A stretch of DNA of 64,000 nucleotides, taken from assembly GCF_008039615.1 (NCBI RefSeq), contig NZ_VDUZ01000002.1, positions 229,704 to 293,703 of the forward strand, read 5' to 3'. Position 1 is the first letter of the stretch. Each line of letters starts with the position of its first letter. The notes beneath the pieces were generated by a model. It worked only from the letters and a program-made list of their open reading frames with translations. It was not told the origin of the DNA and ran no database searches. Shown here piece after piece: positions 47,129 to 54,785 of the stretch. The position numbers were made by a program, and so were the translations under genes. The stretch comes from Vineibacter terrae (GTDB lineage Bacteria > Pseudomonadota > Alphaproteobacteria > Reyranellales > Reyranellaceae).

Positions 47129-48142
47129 ATGGCGAGCCCGCACACGGTGCATGCCGGCACGCGCGCCGGCCGGCTCGGCGCCCTGCTCGGCGCGGCGACC
47201 CTGCTGGGCCTGCTGAGCGTGCCGTTCTGGGCCGGCCGCGCCGACATGCGCCTGATCGTCGAGATGGCCTGCTTCCTGGCGCTGGCGCAGATGTGGAACC
47301 TGATGGCGGGCTATGCCGGCCTGGTCTCGATCGGCCAGCAGGCCTATGTCGGCATCGGCGGCTACGCGCTGTTCGCGCTGGCCATGCATGGTGGCGTGCC
47401 GCCGCTGCTGGCGCTGCCCCTGGCCGGCCTGATCGCGGCGCTGGTGGCGGTGCCGACGGCGTTCGTGGTGTTCCGCCTGCGCGGCGCCTACTTCGCCATC
47501 GGCACCTGGGTCGTGGCCGAGGTGTTCCGCCTCAGCCTGGCGCAGGTGACGGCGCTGGGCGGCGGCACCGGCCAGAGCCTGCCGGCGGCGATCGTGCGGG
47601 CCATCGCCGCCAGCGCCGAGGGCCGCGACCGGCTGATCTACTTCACCGGCATCGCGCTGGCGGTCGGCGCCACGGCGCTGGTGTTCCTGCTGCTGCGCTC
47701 GCGCCACGGCCTGGCGCTGACGGCGCTGCGCGACGCCGAAGGCGCGGCCGAGAGCCTGGGCGTCGACAGCTTCCGCACGCGGCTGTGGGTCTACATCGTG
47801 GCGGCGCTGGGCACCGGCATGATCGGCGCACTGATCTTCCTGCAGAAGCTGCGGATCTCGCCCGATGCCGCCTTCAGCGTCGGCGACTGGACGGCGAACG
47901 TGATCTTCATCGTGGTGATCGGCGGCATCGGCCGCATCGAAGGACCGATCGTCGGCACCCTCGTCTTCTTCGCGCTGCGCGCGCTGCTGGCCGATTACGG
48001 CACCTGGTACATGATCGTGCTGGGGGCGGTCGCGGTCGTGGTCATGCTCAAGGCGCCGCAGGGCCTGTGGGGCCTGGTCGCCGACCGCTTCGACCTCGAC
48101 TTCTTCCCGGTGCGCCGCCTGGTGCGCGGGCCGACCCCGTAA
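47129..48142 (+). CDS. livM: LIV-type ABC transporter permease LivM (system 3)
   Basis: 337 residues. Long N-terminal segment, then LAQMWNLMAGYAGLVSIGQQ, YVGIGGYALFALAM, RLRGAYFAIGTWVVAEVFRL, coupling loop LTALRDAEGAAESLGVDS, and VIGGIGRIEGPIVGTLVFF. Last gene of the catabolic island; the C-terminal tail is basic. The ATG at 47129 lies 6 bp after livH, with GAAGGCG as ribosome site. Confidence 0.94.
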   Translation: MASPHTVHAGTRAGRLGALLGAATLLGLLSVPFWAGRADMRLIVEMACFLALAQMWNLMAGYAGLVSIGQQAYVGIGGYALFALAMHGGVPPLLALPLAGLIAALVAVPTAFVVFRLRGAYFAIGTWVVAEVFRLSLAQVTALGGGTGQSLPAAIVRAIAASAEGRDRLIYFTGIALAVGATALVFLLLRSRHGLALTALRDAEGAAESLGVDSFRTRLWVYIVAALGTGMIGALIFLQKLRISPDAAFSVGDWTANVIFIVVIGGIGRIEGPIVGTLVFFALRALLADYGTWYMIVLGAVAVVVMLKAPQGLWGLVADRFDLDFFPVRRLVRGPTP

Positions 48143-48469
48143 GAAAAGATGTCGGTATTTCAGGCACATACGGATTTTCACCCTCGGGAAGGCGTGACGC
48201 AAACGTCGGAAAATACGGAAATTCGGCTCCTCCTCGCGTGTAACGATGTGAGCATGCACAGACTGGCCGGCGCGATGACTGCGCCGACGACGGATTCGAC
48301 TGTGGTGAGGATCGCTTCTTTTGTCACGAATTCAAGAAAAAGTCAAGACAAGACATCGCAATGAGCAGGGCAATCACATTCCGATTCGTCCTCTCGGAAC
48401 GACAGGAACGCACCTGCCCGGGCATGCGGAGCCGCGCGAGCTTTCGCAGGCCGGCGCGACGGTCATATC
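48143..48469. other. Junction between catabolic island and CRISPR region; no gene seen
   Basis: Less GC-rich than the flanks, particularly 48300-48360 (AATTCAAGAAAAAGTCAAGA). Both livM and the next gene end here, converging. A short plus-strand frame (48149-48364) has no coding character. The region may mark the boundary of the horizontally acquired CRISPR-Cas segment. Confidence 0.4.
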
Positions 48470-48889
48470 TCAGACCAGCTTGAAACCAGACGGTGCCTTG
48501 CCCGAGATGCGCTTTTGATAGGGTGATATGTACAGCGTCGCTAGCTTCCCGCCGTTCGGATGAGATATCTCGTAGGCATCCACCGGATATGCAACCGTGT
48601 CGGACACGACAGAAAAGGCACGCTCATAGACGACCTTGCCTCCGTCTGCGGCTCGAAGACGAGCAAGATACGCGATGCTGCCAAAGACCGTTTTGCACGG
48701 GATGGGGTTGGAAGGGCTTAGGCCAAATTCACCGTGGCCGTTCGGCAATTCATCGGCGTCGACACCGACCGCCTCGCAGAGGCGGCTCAACATCTCAAAC
48801 AGTTGCCGTTGCTCCTGGAAAATTGGATTCTGCTGCAGCGCCTCCCAGGCCGTCGGCTTCCTTCTCCGGAACCAGTCGAACAAGCTCAT
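48470..48889 (-). CDS. Hypothetical protein (NP-I-PVNGPIGE-like family)
   Basis: 139 residues from MSLFDWFRRRKPTAW. Strings such as SPSNPIPCKTVFGSIAYLAR, LRAADGGKVVYERAFSVVSD, VDAYEISHPNGG and LYISPYQKRISGKAPSGFKL resemble an uncharacterised bacterial family in which NPI..NG..GE..YL..LR precedes VD.YEV...DG..W..L..D.YHPR.S..AP.GY. Function unknown; relatives are scattered near polymorphic or mobile loci. An earlier ATG at 48949 is in frame. GC content is lower than in the catabolic island. Lies beyond the leader-distal end of the array. Confidence 0.6.
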   Translation of the reverse strand: MSLFDWFRRRKPTAWEALQQNPIFQEQRQLFEMLSRLCEAVGVDADELPNGHGEFGLSPSNPIPCKTVFGSIAYLARLRAADGGKVVYERAFSVVSDTVAYPVDAYEISHPNGGKLATLYISPYQKRISGKAPSGFKLV

Positions 48890-48982
48890 CTCGCACCATC
48901 GTCGAAAGCACGGGCGGTTCTTGGCGGCGAACGCAGGGTTGGGATTCATGCCGGTGGTTGAGCCGACCGACGGGCATGAATC

Positions 48983-49013
48983 GAGGCATCCTTTTATCGG
49001 GTCCGCCTCTCAC
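48983..49013. repeat. Decayed CRISPR repeat copy outside the array
   Basis: GGCATCCTTTTATCGGGTCC + GCCTCTCAC aligns with the array repeat (GATCCCCTTTTCATCGGGTC + TGCTGCTCATC) with small deletions and substitutions. It lies 65 bp before the first clear unit. Together with the mutated units at 49078, 49145 and 49218, it shows progressive decay towards low coordinates, the leader-distal end. Confidence 0.55.
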
Positions 49014-49077
49014 GTGGGAACGGCCACAAGCTTGTGGACGAACTTCGTCACCTATCAGAACCGCTCCCTTGGCGGGC

Positions 49078-52000
49078 GTCCATCCCCTTTTCATCGGGTC
49101 TGCTGTTCATCCAGAACGTGATCTTCAAGGGCTACGGCCCGGACGTCTTGATCCCCTTTTTCATCGGGTCTGCTGCTCATCCGTGTACACGCTCGACAAG
49201 ATCGCGGATATCGCACAGTCTGGATCCCCTTTTCGTCGGGTCTGCTGCTCATCAGTCGGTTGACCCTAAGAAGTCCCGTCTGACCCGTAGTCTTGATCCC
49301 CTTTTCATCGGGTCTGCTGCTCATCGCCCGGAGATCTACTGCCTCCTGGAGGCCGCTACAGTCTTGATCCCCTTTTCATCGGGTCTGCTGCTCATCTTCG
49401 TGAGCTACGACAGCCCATTCGGACCGCTCTAGTCTTGATCCCCTTTTCATCGGGTCTGCTGCTCATCAAGGGTTCAAGTCCCTTGCCCGCCACCACATGT
49501 CTTGATCCCCTTTTCATCGGGTCTGCTGCTCATCTGGCGCTCCAGTGCCATGCCCGGCAAGCGATCCGTCTTGATCCCCTTTTCATCGGGTCTGCTGCTC
49601 ATCGCACCTGCGGCCCCACCCTCAAGATCAGGGTCAGGTCTTGATCCCCTTTTCATCGGGTCTGCTGCTCATCGGTGGTGGCGTTGCACTGGCGACCGCG
49701 CTGGTTGGGTCTTGATCCCCTTTTCATCGGGTCTGCTGCTCATCCCACCCCATGGTTGCGAAGGTGCGTCAGTACATTGAGTCTTGATCCCCTTTTCATC
49801 GGGTCTGCTGCTCATCCTTACCCGGCTCGCCGTCCTTCGGCTTCGGGAGTCTTGATCCCCTTTTCATCGGGTCTGCTGCTCATCCTGCATCCGGTTCGAT
49901 GCCGGGCAGTACTGACGTCTTGATCCCCTTTTCATCGGGTCTGCTGCTCATCCGGAGGCGAAGGTCCAGCCAGACGTGAATGCGTCTTGATCCCCTTTTC
50001 ATCGGGTCTGCTGCTCATCTGAGGGCACCCATCGGCTGCACGCCGCTCACCAGGTCTTGATCCCCTTTTCATCGGGTCTGCTGCTCATCCAACATGACTA
50101 GACTGTATGTGCCTCGGCACGATGTCTTGATCCCCTTTTCATCGGGTCTGCTGCTCATCGGCGGGGCAACACGCGACGTTCGCCTAACCCGCGTCTTGAT
50201 CCCCTTTTCATCGGGTCTGCTGCTCATCCTTGCGGACGAAATTCGCTACAACGGCGAGAAAAGTCTTGATCCCCTTTTCATCGGGTCTGCTGCTCATCTT
50301 GGGAGGCTACACATACAACATTCGCGACGGCGTCTTGATCCCCTTTTCATCGGGTCTGCTGCTCATCTCACCGCAGGAGTAGCATGGGGTATCGTGAGGC
50401 GTCTTGATCCCCTTTTCATCGGGTCTGCTGCTCATCTTGGGAGGCTACACATACAACATTCGCGACGGCGTCTTGATCCCCTTTTCATCGGGTCTGCTGC
50501 TCATCTCGAGCAAGTCGACGACGACGCGTAGGGTCGCGCGGTCTTGATCCCCTTTTCATCGGGTCTGCTGCTCATCCAAGCTCGCAGCGAGCATGTTCGC
50601 CCTGTCTGGGGTCTTGATCCCCTTTTCATCGGGTCTGCTGCTCATCGGCGCCTTGGGTCGAGGTCGTTGCGGAGTCCGCGGAGTCTTGATCCCCTTTTCA
50701 TCGGGTCTGCTGCTCATCCTATCCCAAGCAGAGCATGCGCGGCCTCGCCTGCCGTCTTGATCCCCTTTTCATCGGGTCTGCTGCTCATCGGCAGCGGAGT
50801 GATGACCATGCCCACCTTCAGTCTTGATCCCCTTTTCATCGGGTCTGCTGCTCATCGTTGTCGATCCACCAATTCGTGGACAATGGCTGGGGTCTTGATC
50901 CCCTTTTCATCGGGTCTGCTGCTCATCTCCGCGCCATCGCACGCGGTGACCACAAGCGTCTTGATCCCCTTTTCATCGGGTCTGCTGCTCATCGCTCGCC
51001 GCGGACATGTTCGCTCTGTCCGGGTCTTGATCCCCTTTTCATCGGGTCTGCTGCTCATCCGTACGTGGAAACTTTCTCCGTACGACGCTTGGCGTCTTGA
51101 TCCCCTTTTCATCGGGTCTGCTGCTCATCGGGGCAGGAGGCATAGGCCATGGCGCTACCGTGGTCTTGATCCCCTTTTCATCGGGTCTGCTGCTCATCGG
51201 TAGCGATTGAGGCATGGCGTAATCGCTGACGTCTTGATCCCCTTTTCATCGGGTCTGCTGCTCATCCACTTCCGAATCGGCATTGCGCCCAAGTGGGCGG
51301 TCTTGATCCCCTTTTCATCGGGTCTGCTGCTCATCCCCAACCGCGCCGACCACATTTCCCAGATCGCCTGGTCTTGATCCCCTTTTCATCGGGTCTGCTG
51401 CTCATCCTGGATGACGGCTTGCACCCTGTGCCTTGTCCGGCCGTCTTGATCCCCTTTTCATCGGGTCTGCTGCTCATCATCGGGGGCGACTGGTACATCT
51501 GGTCCGTTACGCGCGTCTTGATCCCCTTTTCATCGGGTCTGCTGCTCATCACCGCGGTCAAGACCGACATGATCGGCCTGGCCGAGTCTTGATCCCCTTT
51601 TCATCGGGTCTGCTGCTCATCAGACCCGCTCGCAGATGGACCTAGCCGGTGAGCGTCTTGATCCCCTTTTCATCGGGTCTGCTGCTCATCCGAAAGGGTC
51701 CCGGTCGCCCCGCCACGGGCAGGGGTCTTGATCCCCTTTTCATCGGGTCTGCTGCTCATCCTGACGTTGGTGATCGGTTTGCAAGCCCAGACCCGTCTTG
51801 ATCCCCTTTTCATCGGGTCTGCTGCTCATCGGGTTCCAGTCCCGCTCTATTGTCCAGATGACAGGTCTTGATCCCCTTTTCATCGGGTCTGCTGCTCATC
51901 CTCTATCAGACCATCAACGCCCAGTACGTTGTGGTCTTGATCCCCTTTTCATCGGGTCTGCTGCTCATCACAACGGCGACGTCGAATGGTTTTGCGCTTC

Positions 52001-52244
52001 CGTTGTCTTGATCCCCTTTTCATCGGGTCTGCTGCTCATCGGTAATCCAATCACCATTTCAATCTGATCGAGGTCTTGATCCCCTTTTCATCGGGTCTGC
52101 TGCTCATCGACGGATGGCATCAACATGCCCCGACAAATCAGTCTTGATCCCCTTTTCATCGGGTCTGCTGCTCATCCATAGGCCATGCGCCACTACATTT
52201 CCGATTATGTCTTGATCCCCTTTTCATCGGGTCTGCTGCTCATC
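49078..52244 (-). CRISPR. CRISPR array, 46 repeat units, 45 spacers, type III-A
   Basis: 36-bp repeat that reads GTCTTGATCCCC...CTGCTGCTCATC on the plus strand. On the minus strand it has a CCC/GGG hairpin followed by exactly 8 nt, ATCAAGAC, the expected type III 5' crRNA tag; this argues for transcription leftwards, with the cas operon. Spacers are 30-36 nt. Units at 49078 (34 bp, several changes), 49145 (37 bp, extra T) and 49218 (two changes) are degenerate, as at a trailer end; from 49290 on the repeats are identical. The spacer at 50299-50331 is repeated at 50437-50469. Many apparent small frames here are translations of the repeat. Confidence 0.98.
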
Positions 52245-52367
52245 CGAGCTGATCCAAATCTCCATATACATCAACAGACTGGCGCCACCGTTGACGGAAC
52301 CTGACGCACATGTCGAGTTGACCGGCACAGGCGGCACATGGACGCGATCTCTTCACAGCCTCATCCG
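52245..52367 (-). promoter_or_regulatory. Presumed CRISPR leader
   Basis: 123 bp between the last (newest) repeat and the stop codon of the nearest cas2. Somewhat AT-richer next to the repeat (TCCAAATCTCCATATACATC at 52253-52272). Given leftward transcription, it is the place where a leader and new-spacer insertion would lie. It is short for a leader, so the array might also be read through from the cas operon. Confidence 0.5.
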
Positions 52368-52703
52368 TCATCTTGGAGCATTACCCTCCGGTTCTGTCCA
52401 GTGTCTGATCGGCGTATAGATACCGTCCGGCAGTATCGGGCGGCCAATGACATGGACCTGGAGGTTGACCGGAAGCGGATACAGCCTGACATCGTCGCGC
52501 GACGGATCGATGATGCGCGCGATGCGCGTGAGCGCGCCGCGGCATCCGGCCAGCGTGAAGTCGCCGAGGAACACGGAATATTGGACCGGCAGGCAGTCCT
52601 CCTTGAGGGCGTTCCGCAGCCGGGTCAACCGCCGCGCCATGCGGCGGATGCTGGGGTCGCTGACATCGTAGCAGACCAGGTAGCGCGTCCTCACGGCCGT
52701 CAT
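52368..52703 (-). CDS. cas2: Cas2 (second copy, array-proximal)
   Basis: 111 residues. Ferredoxin-like Cas2 fold: RYLVCYDVSDPSIRRMARRL with the conserved Asp after strand 1 (YDVSD), VQYSVFLGDFTLAGCRGAL for strands 2-3, and VRLYPLPVN later. It would form the dimer that bridges Cas1 dimers in the integration complex. Its ATG overlaps the stop of the Cas1-like gene (ATGA). It is distinct in sequence from the other Cas2 at 54449, so this locus has two cas2 genes. Confidence 0.9.
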   Translation of the reverse strand: MTAVRTRYLVCYDVSDPSIRRMARRLTRLRNALKEDCLPVQYSVFLGDFTLAGCRGALTRIARIIDPSRDDVRLYPLPVNLQVHVIGRPILPDGIYTPIRHWTEPEGNAPR

Positions 52704-53491
52704 TGCCTGCGATCCCACAGCCAGATTTCCAGGCGCCGCAGCCGGCGCGACGTCGCAGCGGCCACGGCCGGGCCGACTGCCTCGTAGGCCCGCGCCACGC
52801 GGCGTTGCCCGTCGCCTGCCCTGCGCCAGGCTCGCGGGTGGCGACGCCGATGCGCCAGCACCCGGGACAGCGCCGGCAGCAGCAGCCAGCCGGCAGCCCG
52901 GGCGCAGGCGCCGAACACATCGGCCTGCCGGTCTGGCGCCGGTGCTACCCAGGGCATGCCGACCCCGGCATCCTTCAGGAGCTGCACCATGTGCGCCGCG
53001 AGCAGCCCTTCCAGCCGCCGCAAGACGGCGGTCGCCCAGGGCTGATCCTCGCCGGCAGCCGCGAGGAAAGCGGCGCGCAGGAACGCCGGCCGCAGGTCGC
53101 GAGCAGGCATCATCCGTGGATGGCGCCGCAACAGATCAAGAATAGCCCGACGCTCTTCCGCACGGGCCCAATCGCCGAACGCACCGATGCTGCGCACATC
53201 GTTCTCGAAGGCTGCCAGCAGCCGGGAAAGGTTCACCGCCCGCTGTCGTGCCGGCACACAGTAGCCGACCGGATCGCCATCGGTGGAGACGAAGGTGACC
53301 GGCACGCCGAGCGTCAGGCACCGGGCCAGAGCCTCGGTCGACCACTCGGTGCCCTGGCGGCTCGTGATTCGCGATACCAGGCGCAGCGGCACGCGGGCGT
53401 CCAGCGGCGACAGGCTGGTCGCCACCCGCAGCGCCGGACCATCGAGGCAGACCTGACGCGCCTCGCCGCCGAGATAGAGTGGGCGAGTCAT
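52700..53491 (-). CDS. Cas1-like protein lacking recognisable catalytic residues
   Basis: 263 residues. Residues 1-80 look like the Cas1 N-terminal beta domain: LYLGGEARQVCLDGPALRV at the start, LRLVSRITSRQGTEWSTEAL and GVPVTFVSTDGDPVG. The rest is helical (for example WATAVLRRLEGLLAAHMVQL, DVFGACARAAGWLLLPALSR) and keeps the general spacing of Cas1, but I find neither the Glu of the EG.A motif nor the GFLH histidine; only Asp in RQADVF might correspond to the third ligand. It sits between the canonical cas1 (4-bp overlap) and the second cas2 (4-bp overlap). A degenerate paralogue that could serve as a non-catalytic integrase subunit, or a decaying copy; the intact frame and coupling favour function. 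Confidence 0.7.
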   Translation of the reverse strand: MTRPLYLGGEARQVCLDGPALRVATSLSPLDARVPLRLVSRITSRQGTEWSTEALARCLTLGVPVTFVSTDGDPVGYCVPARQRAVNLSRLLAAFENDVRSIGAFGDWARAEERRAILDLLRRHPRMMPARDLRPAFLRAAFLAAAGEDQPWATAVLRRLEGLLAAHMVQLLKDAGVGMPWVAPAPDRQADVFGACARAAGWLLLPALSRVLAHRRRHPRAWRRAGDGQRRVARAYEAVGPAVAAATSRRLRRLEIWLWDRRQ

Positions 53492-54459
53492 GGCCCATCA
53501 CCGGCGGCGCTGCGTGCCAGCCGCGCAAGCCCGGCCGTGACATGGCGCAGGCGCCGCCGCTCGCGCACAGCGATCGCCTCGAACGCCTCGTAGTAGGCGG
53601 CGCGGCCCGTCTTGCCCAGCAGGCAGGCCCCCTCGACCATGCGGAAGTGGTCGCCGCGCAGCGTGCGGTCGCGAAACAGCGACCACACCAGCTCGTCGAC
53701 CGCGGGACGGCACATCTCGACCAGATCGCAGCCCAGCGATTCGCGCCCGGCCAGCAGCGCATGCAGGAAGCCGATCTGCGGGTCGAGGCCTGCTGTCCAC
53801 GCCGCCCTGACCGCCTCGCCATGCAGCAGGGTGTAGCCCAGCGACAGGCAGGCATTGACCGGGTCGCGGGGCGGGCGCCGGTTGCGCCCAATGAATCCAA
53901 GCGAGTCCGGGAACAGCGTCATGTAGGCCCGGAAAAAGGACGCGGCCGCGGCACCTTCGCTGCCGCGCAATGCCTCCAACGCCGTCACGGCGGGCAGGCG
54001 CGCCAGGATCCCGTCGATCTCCGCCAGGGCATCGAACATGGGCTTGCGCAAGTCCGGCCGCTGCTGCATCGCGAGCGCGATCAGCCGCCGGTGCCCCGTG
54101 ACCTTGGCGTGGACGGCGTGCCGCGCGAGGTCGACCACCCGCTGGCTTCGTGCGGCCAGGCGCATCTGTCCAAAGCGGACGGACGCGTCGCCATGCGGGC
54201 AGCCAAGCAGGTGGGCGCGGGGAGCGCCCGTCCTGCCGCCCAGGACGAAAAGCCCGATCCCGCGCTCGCCCAACTCCGCCAGAAGCCGGACGCTGACGGT
54301 GCCGGCACGCCGCAGCACCACCCGGTCGGCGCCCGCCAGCGGCAGGCCGGCGACCCGCTCACCATCGAGCCGCACGACCAGGGCGCCATGGTCGACATCG
54401 AGATGCGGTTCCTTGCGGTCAATGTAGATGGCGGGCATCGCGGCCTCGTCATCCGACAT
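53488..54459 (-). CDS. cas1: CRISPR-associated endonuclease Cas1
   Basis: 323 residues. Canonical catalytic residues: Glu168 in LRGSEGAAAASFFRAY, His233 in IGFLHALLAGRESLG and Asp245 in GCDLVEMCRP. N-terminal beta domain (MPAIYIDRKEPHLDVD) with VSVRLLAELGERGIGLFVL. Integrates new spacers with Cas2. ATG 54459 overlaps the upstream cas2 by 11 bp; ATG 54438 (MPAIYID) with GAGG upstream is an equally good start. Confidence 0.95.
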   Translation of the reverse strand: MSDDEAAMPAIYIDRKEPHLDVDHGALVVRLDGERVAGLPLAGADRVVLRRAGTVSVRLLAELGERGIGLFVLGGRTGAPRAHLLGCPHGDASVRFGQMRLAARSQRVVDLARHAVHAKVTGHRRLIALAMQQRPDLRKPMFDALAEIDGILARLPAVTALEALRGSEGAAAASFFRAYMTLFPDSLGFIGRNRRPPRDPVNACLSLGYTLLHGEAVRAAWTAGLDPQIGFLHALLAGRESLGCDLVEMCRPAVDELVWSLFRDRTLRGDHFRMVEGACLLGKTGRAAYYEAFEAIAVRERRRLRHVTAGLARLARSAAGDGP

Positions 54460-54736
54460 AGAAGAAGGGCTCGTCCCGCGGCTTCACCGCGATGCCGAGC
54501 GCATGCACGCCCATGCGTGGATCGAGCCGCAGGATGAAGACCGAGTCCTCGCGTGGTTCAACCAGCGACCCGAGCACCCGGCGCAGCCCGGCCAGCTCGC
54601 CCGGCGACAGGAAGCACTCGTGGACCGATTTCTGGCCGCCGGTCGAGTATTCCTTGACGGCGTCGTGAACGCGGGCCAGCCGGGCCGGCTCGGCGATATC
54701 GTAGCTGACGATGTGAAGAGGGCGGGATCTGGACAT
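54449..54736 (-). CDS. cas2: Cas2 (first copy)
   Basis: 95 residues. LHIVSYDIAEPARLARVHDA is strand 1 with the conserved Asp, followed by a Q..VHECFLSPGELAGLRRVL segment and SVFILRLDPRM. Typical short Cas2. ATG 54736 (MSRSRPLHIV); the frame is open further upstream but that part is not Cas2-like. Overlaps cas1. A 49-bp gap separates it from the effector genes, so the adaptation genes may have their own translation unit. Confidence 0.92.
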   Translation of the reverse strand: MSRSRPLHIVSYDIAEPARLARVHDAVKEYSTGGQKSVHECFLSPGELAGLRRVLGSLVEPREDSVFILRLDPRMGVHALGIAVKPRDEPFFYVG

Positions 54737-54785
54737 GCCGGCAGCAAAGCACCGCTTCGCGGCCGCGGGGATCGTCACAAGCTTG

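Noticed and set aside
48149..48364. Small plus-strand frame after livM
   Set aside because: No ribosome site, no family resemblance, codon use unlike neighbours.
49468..49498. tRNA-like sequence as a real tRNA gene or array remnant
   Set aside because: Only the T-arm and acceptor 3' strand are present, bounded exactly by CRISPR repeats, so it is a spacer.
49034..52067. Several short frames through the array reading repeated (S)LDPLFIGSAAH or MSSRPDEKGIKT
   Set aside because: They are translations of the 36-bp CRISPR repeat and random spacers, not proteins.
51130..52208. Two spacers sharing CATAGGCCATG
   Set aside because: An 11-base match among 45 spacers is not far from chance, and the flanking bases do not align.
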